Shown here: one piece after another, positions 36,501 through 46,295 of the stretch | Layout of the letters: every line of letters begins with the position of its first letter | How positions within the stretch are numbered: position 1 is the stretch's first letter | Assembly (NCBI GenBank): GCA_946894095.1 | Contig: OX335642.1 | Location: 22,889,021 to 22,953,020, forward strand | Origin: Incurvaria masculella | Lineage: Eukaryota > Arthropoda > Insecta > Lepidoptera > Incurvariidae | Direction of reading: 5' to 3' | DNA length: 64,000 nucleotides | Notes under the pieces: generated by a model | What the model was told of the DNA's origin: nothing | The model's database searches: none | Seen by the model: the letters and a program-made list of their open reading frames with translations, nothing else | Program-made: the position numbers and the translations under genes

Positions 36501-39500
36501 CTGAACATTGATAAATATAGTATGTTCATTTCAGTTTCAAATGTTTTTGCCATGACTAGCAAAGACTTAAAATTGTGATGATAATACGTATGAAAATCCA
36601 TGTTTCTTTCTTTATTCACTTGTTTATCCCTTATGAGTACCTAAATAGAACATTCGATTAATATGATAACTGACAAATCCAAGAGAATTAGTAAATGGAA
36701 TATAAACCTTTTGTGACTTGTTAAGACCCCCACGAAGGTTTCAGGTAAAAAAAAGCCTTTCTGCCAGATAACTGTCCAAAACGACATTGAATCAAGCGAA
36801 GTTACTCAAATTAGGGTTAGAAAAAATTGGATCTTGCCTTATTTGACCACCGATTGGTAAAACTAAATTAACTCACTCTTTTCAACAGCTTATAACCCTG
36901 GTCCGTATGAAGAAATACACGCTACACCCTGCAGACATTCACTTGCTGTTCAACTTGGTGCGGAGCTCGGAATCGTTCAAAACCGCTGAGAGTTGGACAC
37001 CTATATGCCTGCCCAAGTTTGATGCCACGTGAGTACCGTTCCATTTGTGAAGAGAGACCAAGAGTTGAGTCAACTGTTTTTCTTTGCTATCTTCTGGTGA
37101 AACTTTTTGACATTGCTCAGTTTGTTGAGCGGCTGTTCATGCACCAATTTCCTTCTCTGTCTGAGTTGTATGAGTGCATTTCGTCACGAATGCAAGCATG
37201 GTTCGGAATCCATGTAAAACTGTAGGTACCCTTCCCCTACTGGGTAGGGTTATGCCCGTGTGTATTGATACCACGACTGGATGAAAACATGGTCGAAACG
37301 GTAATGAAATATTATCCCTGTTTTCCACCCAGCGCATTTTATCTGTGCTCATAAAAGGAAAGTCATGGCATGGCACCTAATTCCTTCAGATGTATTGGAT
37401 TAGTATCATAACTTGGGTGGGCTATTAGCCATCCATGCTTAGTTGGCTTATGGTACCAACCCGGGTGAGCTTAACCCTGTCACCTAGTAGGGGAAGGGGA
37501 CCTGCAGTTTTCAATGGATTCCGAGCCATGAAACAGCTCGCATTCATGACGAAATGCACTAATCCAACTCAGAAAGGAAAAAAGAGTGGTGCATGAACGC
37601 GGCGGGCAATTGTACCTGTGACCTCTGGCATGGTAGGTGTTAAATTGTGAAGGCCAATAAAAGATTGTACTTGGGTAATCGTTTTATTGAAGAGCTACAC
37701 AAATCACGCAGCACACGGTAAAGTCAGTGACAGGAGACTAACTTTATATTGCCAACAGTGGGCGACGCTAAACCGGAAGTGTACATTTCTACGAGGCTGC
37801 ATTCATATTAACAGTAGGCAAGTTGCCGCGCCCCTGAGCGAGTCAAGACACAACACCTTTCACACCAAACTGCCCTTCCACTCGCAGCGGCTTCCTTCAC
37901 GCGCACGTCTCCTACATCTCCGAGGAGTGCCCGGCGTGCCTGCTCCTGCTGACGGTGCAGCGCGACGCGTTCTTCCCGCTGTCGCAGGCGCGCGGCTCCA
38001 TAGCGGAGCGCGTTCGCCGGCACGGCTGCCTTGGGCCCATCAACGATGCGCTCGCGAGGAGCGCCGACCTGCCCACCTCCGACCCGCTCCGGCACATAGG
38101 TGAGCCGTCCGCGTTCGTTGGAATTAGGCGTGGCGAAGAGGCACAAATGTGGAATAACTGTATTATTAAAAACAAAAAATAATCTGGGAATTGAACTCGT
38201 TGATCTTTTGGGGAAAATAGATGCGTCCCAAAATCAACGGGTTATCCTTGCAAGAAAACATTTTGGTTTTAATCAAAATCAGCCCCATGACTCCTTGGGT
38301 GTTTTCGCTATTTCTTATAGTTACAAAAAAACGACATAGTTCCTTAAGAAAAAAAAAGTTTATTTTACTTACATTTTTTGTCTCTTGATACTTTACAGAC
38401 TTTTTCCTTTCATTTCATTTATTTTAACTTTTGGTAGTCAAACTACACTAAGTTACGTCACAAACTGATCCATGGATTCTATAACTCAGTAAAGAAGAAC
38501 CCCGCAAAAAAAACTTCATTGGTTTACATATTGTTCATACATACATCGATGCATACATTCACAAGCCTTCCCGGAGGCAGAGATGATAGAGCGCCATTCT
38601 GTACGATCACAGCACACCTCTTTCGCTTCATCTACAGACATATATCTGTTCATACATGCTCTACGGTTACAGGTGCTATGTACCTGATCTTTACGAAGAA
38701 TTAAATTGTTCAGCCATCAGTGAGAATAGAATAGTAGCAAACATTTTGGGACGAATTTATTATAAGGATTTTATTAATGTGTAACTTAGTTTTAATATTA
38801 TTTACAATGTTATGCACCTGAAATAAATTATTATTATTATTAACCCAATAGGCCGGCCGGCACGACACTTCCGCTCACTTCTGCTCTGTAAATTTGTTTC
38901 GTCATTCTTTCGTCACCCATTCGTTACATATCTCCAAAAGCATCTTAACACTCCTTAGCACTCCTTTCTCATAAAAATTACATACACACAAATTGATACT
39001 GCCAACCATTCTTTGTTAGAACAGTTTAAGAGGGTAATGAGGTTTGATCACCTTAAAAATACCCTTAAACTCAATTTCAATTTATTTATTTATTTAACAT
39101 TTTTATACAAATATTCAATGTCATTGAAAACCAGTTATCAAAATATCAAAACGTTTTACAGCGTACAACGTACAACGTATTTAAAGTGCAAAATTACAGA
39201 AAAATATTTCTTAATTTGACTGAAGAAACAGGTGCGAGCCATTGCATGCCACTAATTGACTTATGCAGATTCTGCTGAAATTCGATTGCAGGCATACCGG
39301 AACTGCGGCACTTCATGTACAAATGCAAGTTCACGGCGCAGCTGTTCACGTCGGACGTGCAGCCAGTCGAGACGCTGCGCGACTTCCGGCGGCGGCGCGG
39401 CGAGGATGTGCGGCCGCAGCGGAGGCCCATCACCAAGATGGCCGACATCGATTACCTCAGCAAGTACCGGAGCTTCTACAGCCGGGTGCACTGCGCGGCG

Positions 39501-41207
39501 AGGCCGGCAAAACTCATCTTTAGGAGTAACTCGGACGAAACTATTTTGGCTTGGGTGAGTGTCTTTTGGAAGTTGTGATTGCTGGAATTTTTAAATTTAA
39601 ATTCCAGCAACCACAAGCAACGACATGTTTGGACCATGTCATTATTTCGCGCCAACTGAAACAATGAGTGTGTAAAATAATGAATGCGACTTGATGGGGT
39701 AACATGTGGTCATGGGTACCTGCTCCGAGCGCTTACCCACACCCGGCAGGGCTAGGCCGCTTTACCTGGATGTGCCCTTGAGACCTGGGGTTCAAAACCT
39801 CTTATAAAATCAAGACCTGGGCGTCTGCATGCGTGTCCCCTCGTAGCTTGAGAACCACTAACCTGATTTACATTTACATTTATAATTACGTGCCATGCCA
39901 GGACCTTAAGAGCACGGCTGCATTGAACTGGATGGAAAACACGGACAACATTTCTAATTGCCATTTCAATCATACTTTCATCCGATGCCATGGTACTTTG
40001 TCAGCCTCAGTGGCCCAGTGGCGCGACACTTCGGTGATCGCTCTCCGAAGTTAAGCAACGCTGGGTCAGGTCTGGTCTTGGATGGGTGACCATTAGACCG
40101 TTGAGAGAGGCTGGCCGTGGTTCGGATTCCACGTTAAACTGTAGGTCCCCTTCCTTACTTACTAGGTGGTAGGGTTAATCCCGCCCAGGTTGGTACCATC
40201 GCATTGAATGAACGATGGTCGAAGCGGCAATGAAAATTGTCCGTGTTTTCCATCCAATTCAATGTAGCCGAGCAATATAAGGAAGGTCCTGGCATGGCAC
40301 CTAGTTCCCATGTGGTGTGTTGGGCTAATACCATGACAGAAGGTGTGGTACTAGCCATCATGTCCAGTCACATAAAAAAAAAAAAAACCAGCCCTGGCGG
40401 GCTGCTTAAGCAGGGTTAGAAGGGAATAGGGACTTACATTTCTGCGTGGATTCCGAATCATAGAACAGCTCTCATTGGTAGTGTAATGCACTTATCTATA
40501 TCAGAAAGAGAAATAAAGTGGTCCACAAACAAGACCGGGATTTGAACCCATGACATGGGAGGCAAGTCCACACGCCCCTAAGCTACTAGACGTTCAAATC
40601 AACAATCAGCCTTGGTAGCCTACTGGCGCGACGCCTTGCGGTTCAATAAGTAAGCTGGATGAAGCAACTCTGAGTGCGGTTGGGTTCTAGATGGATGGCT
40701 ATTTTCGACCGTTGATTCCACGTAAAACTGTAGGATTATTTACTGGTAGGTTTAATCGCTCCCAGGTTGGTACCATCGCATTGAATGAACAATGGTCTAA
40801 GTAGCATTTAATTTTTTCTGTCTTTACCATCCAGTTTAATTTAGCCGAGCAATATAAGGATGGTCCTGGCATGGCACCTAATTCCTTTGGGTATGTGGTG
40901 TATGGGGCTATTATCATTACGGGAGTTGTGTGATATTAGCCATCCATGTTGGGTTCCAGAAAAAAATGCTTATATCTGACAGTCAGTTTGGGATTAGCTA
41001 TCCATGTCCAGGTACATAAAAAATATTATGTTTCTAAATACATAAAGAATTAGAATTTCCCCGCAGGTTACGAACGGCTTCGAATTGTATGCAACCCTGG
41101 ACCCCCTCATGCAGAAGAACGCCACCATCGTAGCGGTGGACCGCCTCCTGCGGTGGATCAAGAAGGAGGAGGACCGGATATTCATAATGCACGCCCCGAC
41201 CTTCTAG
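30353..41207 (+). CDS. Mon1: Mon1, vacuolar fusion protein (8 exons, 540 aa)
   Basis: Mon1 pairs with Ccz1 as the guanine-nucleotide exchange factor that loads Rab7 on late endosomes (family knowledge). Exons 30353-30580, 31359-31516, 32264-32464, 35864-36143, 36889-37028, 37888-38099, 39292-39554 and 41067-41207 join with consistent phases, GT-AG borders and no internal stop. After an acidic, low-complexity N-terminus (1-110), the order matches the three longin-like domains of the family: [16 protein letters not shown] (114-129), [112 protein letters not shown] and a C-terminus [18 protein letters not shown]. Length is normal for the family. The ATG at 30353 is the first in its frame. The unusually large introns 3 and 7 are filled by transposons. 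Confidence 0.96.
31359..31516 (+). CDS. Mon1: Mon1 exon 2
   Basis: Acceptor TTCTTTTAG, donor GTATGT. Ends with the start of longin domain 1, [15 protein letters not shown]; the final arginine codon is split with exon 3. Confidence 0.93.
32264..32464 (+). CDS. Mon1: Mon1 exon 3
   Basis: Encodes [17 protein letters not shown] through [16 protein letters not shown]. The acceptor CAG at 32261-32263 restores the frame from exon 2 and gives the family sequence YSRHG. The donor is GTGAGT. Confidence 0.94.
32673..32890 (+). repeat. Two-copy tandem repeat, about 105 bp, Mon1 intron 3
   Basis: ATATCATAATCGATGCTTAA and ATATCATAATTAACGCTTAA start the two units. Each contains GTATTGATTACAAGATGGTA and 'agaaaggccc'. 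Confidence 0.8.
33471..35757. mobile_element. Non-autonomous DNA transposon with GTGACGGGGGTGAC motifs
   Basis: The ends are inverted (GGGCCATTCC left, GGAATGGCCC right), with AGTA on both sides as a likely 4-bp duplication. The motif GTGACGGGGGTGAC occurs eight times, five forward (about 33484, 33663, 33851, 33873, 35385) and three reverse (about 35182 with one change, 35207, 35230). This is the arrangement expected of subterminal transposase-binding repeats. No transposase ORF is present. It lies in Mon1 intron 3 and carries a nested SINE at 34312-34690. Confidence 0.75.
34312..34690 (-). repeat. SINE, tRNA-type head, nested in the transposon
   Basis: Complete minus-strand order from 'gtatggctaatacaac' through GTGCCATGCCAGGACCTTCC to the box-B region 'gaggatttgaacc' at 34630. 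Confidence 0.85.
35864..36143 (+). CDS. Mon1: Mon1 exon 4
   Basis: Encodes [20 protein letters not shown], then [33 protein letters not shown] and FAILIAGNQ, the best-conserved block of Mon1. The acceptor TTGCAG follows the transposon insertion by about 75 bp. The donor is GTTGGT, weaker than consensus. Confidence 0.95.
36163..36281. mobile_element. Small hairpin MITE in Mon1 intron 4
   Basis: Arms CCAGCGAGCATGGAAGGACG and CGTCGTTCCATGCTAGCTGG, extended to about 28 bp with three mismatches, enclose about 63 bp. Related sequence appears at 44480-44530 and 53392-53430. It starts 19 nt after the exon 4 donor. Confidence 0.75.
36889..37028 (+). CDS. Mon1: Mon1 exon 5
   Basis: Encodes [20 protein letters not shown] through [13 protein letters not shown]. 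Acceptor TTCAACAG, donor GTGAGT. Confidence 0.95.
37125..37445 (+). repeat. SINE body, Mon1 intron 5
   Basis: ATTTCGTCACGAATGCAAGC, 'ggttcggaatccatgtaaaac', then body blocks to GCTATTAGCCATCCATGC. The head is truncated. Confidence 0.8.
37446..37645 (-). repeat. SINE head half, minus, Mon1 intron 5
   Basis: From GGTACCAACCCGGGTGAGCT to 'gtgcatgaacgcggcgggc', tail to tail with the preceding copy. Confidence 0.75.
37888..38099 (+). CDS. Mon1: Mon1 exon 6
   Basis: Encodes [39 protein letters not shown] and DPLRHI. The exon is much richer in GC than its introns. Donor GTGAGC. Confidence 0.94.
38405..38540 (-). repeat. LINE-like (GAAAT)n tail, Mon1 intron 6
   Basis: TTTGGTAGTCAAACTACACT and 'agaagaaccccgc' blocks next to a catttcattt end. 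Confidence 0.65.
38755..38850 (+). repeat. (ATT)n-tailed LINE-like 3' end, Mon1 intron 6
   Basis: 'tgcacctgaaataaattatt' followed by ATT repeats. The complement occurs at 23925-23965. Confidence 0.55.
39292..39554 (+). CDS. Mon1: Mon1 exon 7
   Basis: Encodes [20 protein letters not shown], a basic insert ([13 protein letters not shown]), then [19 protein letters not shown] and ETILAW. Acceptor TTGCAG, donor GTGAGT, phase 0 at its end. Confidence 0.95.
39885..40600 (-). repeat. Minus SINE interrupted by a 5S-headed SINE
   Basis: Lower body at 39885-40008 (GCCATGCCAGGACCTTAAGA to CCATGGTAC). The upper body and tRNA-type head continue at 40382-40600 ('gccctggcgggctgcttaagc', then box-B region 'gggatttgaaccc'). 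The plus-strand SINE at 40009-40381 sits between. Confidence 0.75.
40009..40381 (+). repeat. SINE with a 5S rRNA-derived head
   Basis: The head contains GAAGTTAAGCAACGCTGGG (5S box A region) and TCTTGGATGGGTGACC (5S box C), spaced as in 5S rRNA. After 'cgtggttcggattccacgtt' it becomes the same body as the tRNA-headed copies: ACTGTAGGTCCCCTTCC, GGTTGGTACCATCGCATTGA, GATGGTCGAAGCGGCAATGA, CCTGGCATGGCACCTAGT, and an A tail at 40374-40387. It is the clearest 5S-headed copy in the window. Confidence 0.9.
40608..40968 (+). repeat. SINE, diverged 5S-type head
   Basis: Head 'ctactggcgcgacgccttgcgg', then GTTGGGTTCTAGATGGATGG (box C region, altered), then the common body and A tail. It ends about 100 bp before Mon1 exon 8. 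Confidence 0.8.
41067..41207 (+). CDS. Mon1: Mon1 exon 8 and stop
   Basis: Encodes [15 protein letters not shown] through [15 protein letters not shown] and ends APTF-stop, the family C-terminus. A possible ATTAAA polyadenylation signal is at 41430. Confidence 0.95.
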   Translation, partial: VTNGFELYATLDPLMQKNATIVAVDRLLRWIKKEEDRIFIMHAPTF

Positions 41208-41661
41208 CGGCCGGCCACCCTGGGGGACAGGGTTCGATCCTCGCTGGACGAATGGGTGCGCGAGCAGATATGAGAGTATTACACGGTTTTTAAAAGCAAA
41301 GACACAGATGAAATTTAAAGAATGTTGACCTGTATAACGTTAAACAACCTTAAAAACAATTATTATTAGCCTTTGTTCAATATATGTTAAATACACGGAG
41401 AGATTGATATTTTTAAATCTAATTTCAACATTAAAAAATATTTTTTCCTTTAAATCAACATCACTAATGTGTCAACTTTAGATAGCTATAAGGACAAAAA
41501 AAATATTTACAAACCTTTCCTTGCTCGTCAAATTGTTACACCAAACCTGTCATGACAAACATACTTATTAACATTTTTAAGCATCCTCAACATCTGTGAT
41601 TGTGCGTATACGGTTAAAACACACCTTTTATATGTGATAAAGCGTGCAGTGCATTTACTAA
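41208..41661. other. Mon1 3' flank
   Basis: AT-rich, probably containing the 3' UTR. No gene. Confidence 0.5.
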
Positions 41662-41665
41662 TTAA

Positions 41666-42203
41666 GGTGGCCCAACCCGGCGGGACTAACTCATTCGCGG
41701 GCACGGTACAAAACCGTGCTGTTGCCCTCTGGGACCTTCTCTGTTTCAAAGAAAAAGACAGGCTTCGTGATGAGGAAGATGCACGATGTCCACAAAAAAG
41801 ACAATGTGCATAGTGTATGATTTGTTAAGATTTACGAAAATTTTAATTACAGAACGACTTATAGCTAAAAGTAAACCACGACCGCTGTAGTAAAAAATCT
41901 AACAAAAACCAAATAGATTATAAATCTTGATTAATTAAGCTATGTCTAATGACTAATATTTTTAAGATGTTCTTGCTTTATCATTGCGTAATCCACCTCC
42001 AAAGTTGTTGCATAAAACGCGCGAAAAAATCGAACTTTCGGACCTTACAACTTCGAAACCAAACACAATTTTACAATGCCAACGGTCATCAGACATCTAG
42101 TTCGATCAAATAAAGCTATTTTGAGCAAAATTTGGGATCTCTGATAAGAAATATGGGCGTGATCTTATCCGTTTGTATGGGGAGTTGAGCGGGTTGGCCC
42201 ACC
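41666..42203. mobile_element. 538-bp element with TTAA duplication
   Basis: Inverted ends GGTGGCCCAACCCG and CGGGTTGGCCCACC, with TTAA at 41662-41665 and 42204-42207. No transposase. Its ends differ from the 2.05-kb family. Confidence 0.8.
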
Positions 42204-42207
42204 TTAA

Positions 42208-44479
42208 CACTGTAGCTTATTGCTGTATTCCTTGGATTCCGTCAGGGTCTTCACTCCTAAAAACCGAGATATATATTAATTTTTTTTTTCGAATTTAGTT
42301 TCGAACATTTCTACCATGACCTCTTTCGGCTTTGGTAGCGGAAAATTCTGTAAATACTTACAAAAATGTAACTCTTCAATGTTTTCAATATCCAATTTAT
42401 ATGGACATTCTATTGAGGCTCTGTTTTTAAAATGTGTGCCGGCTCATACCTCAGCGGCGCGGCGACTTGCCTTGGGTTCATATCCCCGTACGTAACGAAC
42501 GTCCGTTAGTATGAAAGGCTATCAGAGCCTATAGTCTGAATTTTCGCCTAAATTTTCGTTTACAAACCGACAAAACCGTGCAAATAGATTTTCCTTCTAA
42601 ATAAATGTATGTTTATTATCACAATTTATAAACATCAAGTAATGATTATTTCATGTTAATAATGAATAAAAATATTTTTATAGTCGTTTGTTCTATTCTC
42701 TGAGTGGCTTGCATGCTAGATTAGCATCACGCATGCAATTAATTTGCGTATTGCACAGTATGGTCATTTGTAACTTTTTCACTGCACTGGCCACTTAACT
42801 CAACATCGAGTTAGGACAGGAATGGCGATTTCGTAAGCAAAGAAAATGGCCAGCGTATTATCACTTAAGTGTCTACGCAGCCACAATAACCACTCCTGTC
42901 TTTACTCAATGTTAAACAATTAGCAATAATGATAAGGGCATATGAGTTTTGATAAACGGAAGAAAGTAAATTTACATTTTGTCTAAATGTATGCCAAATT
43001 TTAAAGCAATCTATGAATGCCAAGTGTATGTTTAAATGGAGTATTGTTATCCTAGTAATGTAATGTTATTTTAACTGCATCCAAATAAGGTCCACTATCG
43101 TTTAATTAGATATCTCGAAATATTTACTATGAAACGCTTAATGTGTGTGTATTTGTGCAATATGATGTGTCATGAATCAATAACTTATTTCATCTTTTCC
43201 AAAATTGTAGAAACCATGATTTTATATTTCTTCCGATACGTACATTGCATAACAAATATGTCTTTTTTTTCCGCTCCTCTTCGTTTTGGACAATAACCTG
43301 AGCGGAGCCCGGTAAAATGTCATTAGAAACCTTCATTGCGTGTTATTCAAACGGTAATTTTAAATGTATATATTCTAGATATTGACCACAGCGCCACTTG
43401 CCAGGTCCATCTATATCTAAGAACCATGCTGGTGACCCAAAGTACAAAAAAAATATCAAAATGGGTCAAGCCATTTAGGAGGAGAAATATAAATATAAAT
43501 GTACAGGTGTCAGGTTCAGTCAGGAATATCGAAGGATCATGCTATGTATCGTATGTATAGTGCAGTGATGAAAAACTTTTTCGTTTATCTCTATTTCATT
43601 TTCAATTTTACCATTTTCTAGCAGAGTAAATGCATACGACAGTGTAAGCGCGCTCTATGTTTAGTAAGCTCTGACTTTGAAAATTCTTATCTCGAAAATC
43701 AGTTTTCATTTTGTACTGTGTTTATTAGATCATATAGAATGGGCCTTTTCGATATTCCTGACCGAACCTCCGACATCCTGTATAAAGATTACACCCAATC
43801 AAAATAATTTTCACCCCTTTTTTAGCCCTCTGAAAGTTTAATCTTTTTTTATGAAATATTTATGTCAGTTGATATACTTAGATATTTTAGATTACCACTC
43901 TGTCTAAATTCCAATTTCTGTGCATGATAGTTTTTGAGAAAATATGTTGTGATCCACTAGAAGTGACCAGATTTTACTTGAGGTGGGACAAGAATATACC
44001 ACAAGGATATTTTATAAGGATAATGTTTTTTCTTGAATAACAAGATATCTCCTAATTGTATTAGATAGTATATTGTACATTTTAATTATATTTTTAACGG
44101 CGTTGTAAATATTATAATGCGGGATTTATGTGTTTACACGTGTTACTATAAAAAGATAAATTATTATTTTGCATAATAGCTGTACATTGTAAATAAACAT
44201 AAATTATTTATTTAATGATATTGTTTTATAAAATACAGTATTTTATAAACATGTACCGATGTACTGGGAAATATTTTGTTATTTTTTTCTACAATCTAGC
44301 CTACCTACTACCACATCCTTGCCCCAATTTGGTAAGTTTATCAATTCGCTCCATGATATCTACCAATCATGTATACACAATTTGTTACACCGGAAATAAA
44401 GACATATTCGACCTTGGAGGAAAAGGGACTAAGGATTTATTCCTCTTTCCAATTGTTAAATACAAAACTGCACCATACA
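42208..44479. other. Intergenic, AT-rich
   Basis: A SINE-type head scrap lies at about 42440-42490 (CCGGCTCATACCTCAGCGG). 43285-43315 resembles a Helitron end (GAGCGGAGCCCGG). The rest is unrecognised, and no coding region is supported. Confidence 0.5.
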
Positions 44480-44770
44480 GCGAGCACGGAAGGACGGGAG
44501 TGGATATTTAAAACTCATTTTAATGGAGGCCAAATTCACGTTGGTACTTAATACCGTAGGCCCCCTGACTTACTAAATGACAGGGTTCATCCCACTCGGT
44601 TTGGTTACCATTTCATTGAATTAATTATGGTCGAATCAGCAATGAAAATTGAATCATTCAGTTCAATGTAGCTTTGCAACATTTAGAAGGTCCTGGCATG
44701 GCACCTACTTTCTATGTGGTTCTATTTCGCTAATATGACAGTGTTGTATTAGCCATTTATATTCAGTGCA
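44480..44770 (+). repeat. SINE body with an unrelated 5' flank
   Basis: The flank GCACGGAAGGACGGGAGTGG matches the hairpin MITE at 36163. The body follows from 'taccgtaggccccc' to 'tgttgtattagcc'. Decayed. Confidence 0.65.
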
Positions 44771-45229
44771 TGTATGTACTCTTGAATCTCATCCACTATT
44801 ATAGAAAAAAAAAAGACATCTTTTTTTCTACATAGAGTTTGACAGCATCTCAATAGTGACTACTTCTCAAGCTTCAGCTTGAGCTACTCAAGTGATTCTC
44901 ACCTGTGAGTCACTGTGGAATCACAAAACTTTCTTCCTGGCTGTCATTTCATGAGTCCGAAAGTTTTTTGAGTCATAGAACTTTCTTCGTGGCGGTAAAG
45001 GTTTGGGACTCACCGAGGAGCCGTTTGTGACTCACTGGTGAGATGCTACGGAAACCTTCGTGTGAGATTGCGAATCACAATTGCTTGTTTTATTTCAAGT
45101 TATACACGTTTGAAAAGTTCAGATTTAATAACTTGTTTTATTATTAATCTCTGGTGCCACCGCTTCTTTCTAAAAAAGGTTTACCGAAAATAAAACTCAA
45201 ACTGAATCAAACTTAGGCCTACAGTCCAG
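44771..45229. other. Intergenic; dense GTGAGTCAC-like motifs
   Basis: Between 44885 and 45080 the words GTGAGTCAC, GACTCAC and TGAGTC recur many times in both orientations. Function unknown, possibly an old foldback element. Confidence 0.4.
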
Positions 45230-45700
45230 ACTTTGACGTTCCTGCGATCGTATTATGTTCGCCGTAAGTTGCTTAATTTCCATGCTCGCACAGCGGGTGA
45301 ACAGCCAAGAGTGTAAAAATCTGACGTTTAGTTGCATTTCGTACCATGCTTAGTAACAGTCAAACGACTGCTATTCGGCCAAGTTAACTGAAATTTACCA
45401 GTTAGCATAGTACGAATAGTGACTAAACGTCAAACTGCATCACTCACTTTCTTGTTCACCCATCGAGTAAGGCCTGGACCACATGTTCGGAATGAAGCCG
45501 GACGGACGGAATTTCTGCATATGTTGAAAACTCAGGAATCAGTGAGTGCATGTGGCCAGACCCTTACACTTCCATAGGTGATTCATAAAAAATATTCTGT
45601 CCGTCCGGTCATAGACCTAGCATGCGCGCGCAGCGCGCTGTTTCTATGCGTCCGGCTTTATTCCGATCATGTGGTCCAGGCCCTAATTTACCATGGTAAC
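45230..45700. mobile_element. MITE-like element interrupted by another MITE
   Basis: Its right end (GAG-TAA then TTTACCATGGTAA) matches the right end of the element at 61593-61896 (GCGAGTAAATTTACCATGG). It contains an inverted pair around 45325-45435 (GACGTTTAGTTGC and GACTAAACGTC). The left end is not resolved. Confidence 0.6.
45471..45683. mobile_element. MITE with TAA duplication, nested
   Basis: Inverted ends GGCCTGGACCACATG and CATGTGGTCCAGGCCC, extending inward to matching GAAGCCGGACG and CGTCCGGCTTT blocks. TAA lies at 45468-45470 and 45684-45686. Removing it with one TAA restores the host element as seen at 61.9 kb. A TAA duplication suggests PIF/Harbinger-type mobilisation (inference). 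Confidence 0.85.
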
Positions 45701-46123
45701 CCACCTGTACTTTCATCGAATAATCAAGATTATTATTATATTCTGTGGACGTGGTTGTCAATTGTTTTATTCTGTGTTCGTGGTTTTAGCATTTTCGATA
45801 GTGACACTCCAGAATTTACTACAATCCATAAGATACAATAAAGAGAAGGCTGTATAGCGAAAGCTTTTGCCTGTCCATTGGATAAACAAAAAAAAAAGAA
45901 TTTTCGATAGTCTGAGATGGTCACAGAACATATAATATCCTAACGGATAGAGATGGTCTGAGAGAAGCATTTACATACTCTTTGGTCTGTGATTTCGCGT
46001 TCTGTGCAACACTCAGCGGCCCGCTGTTTTTGGTGTTATTTTTATTTGGTTTTACTGCTACAGTATGTGGGTTAGATCGTAAAATAAAATCTATTGAAGT
46101 GAACTAGGAACAGCGGTTTCGCA

Positions 46124-46295
46124 ATGGCGAACCGCACGGTGAAAGATGCGAAGTCGGTCCGCGGAACGAATCCACAGTATCTCATAGAGAAGATCATCCG
46201 TTCACGTATATACGACTGCAAATACTGGAAGGAGGAATGTTTCGCTCTTACAGCGGAGCTCCTGGTAGACAAGGCTATGGAGCTGCGTTTTATTG
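46124..46295 (+). CDS. Prp38: Prp38 exon 1
   Basis: Encodes MANRTVKDAKSVRGTNPQYL through VDKAMELRFI. Donor GTAAGG splits a glycine codon. Confidence 0.95.

Noticed and set aside
40040..40110. A 5S rRNA gene
   Set aside because: Only the internal promoter part of 5S is present, and it is fused to a SINE body with an A tail.
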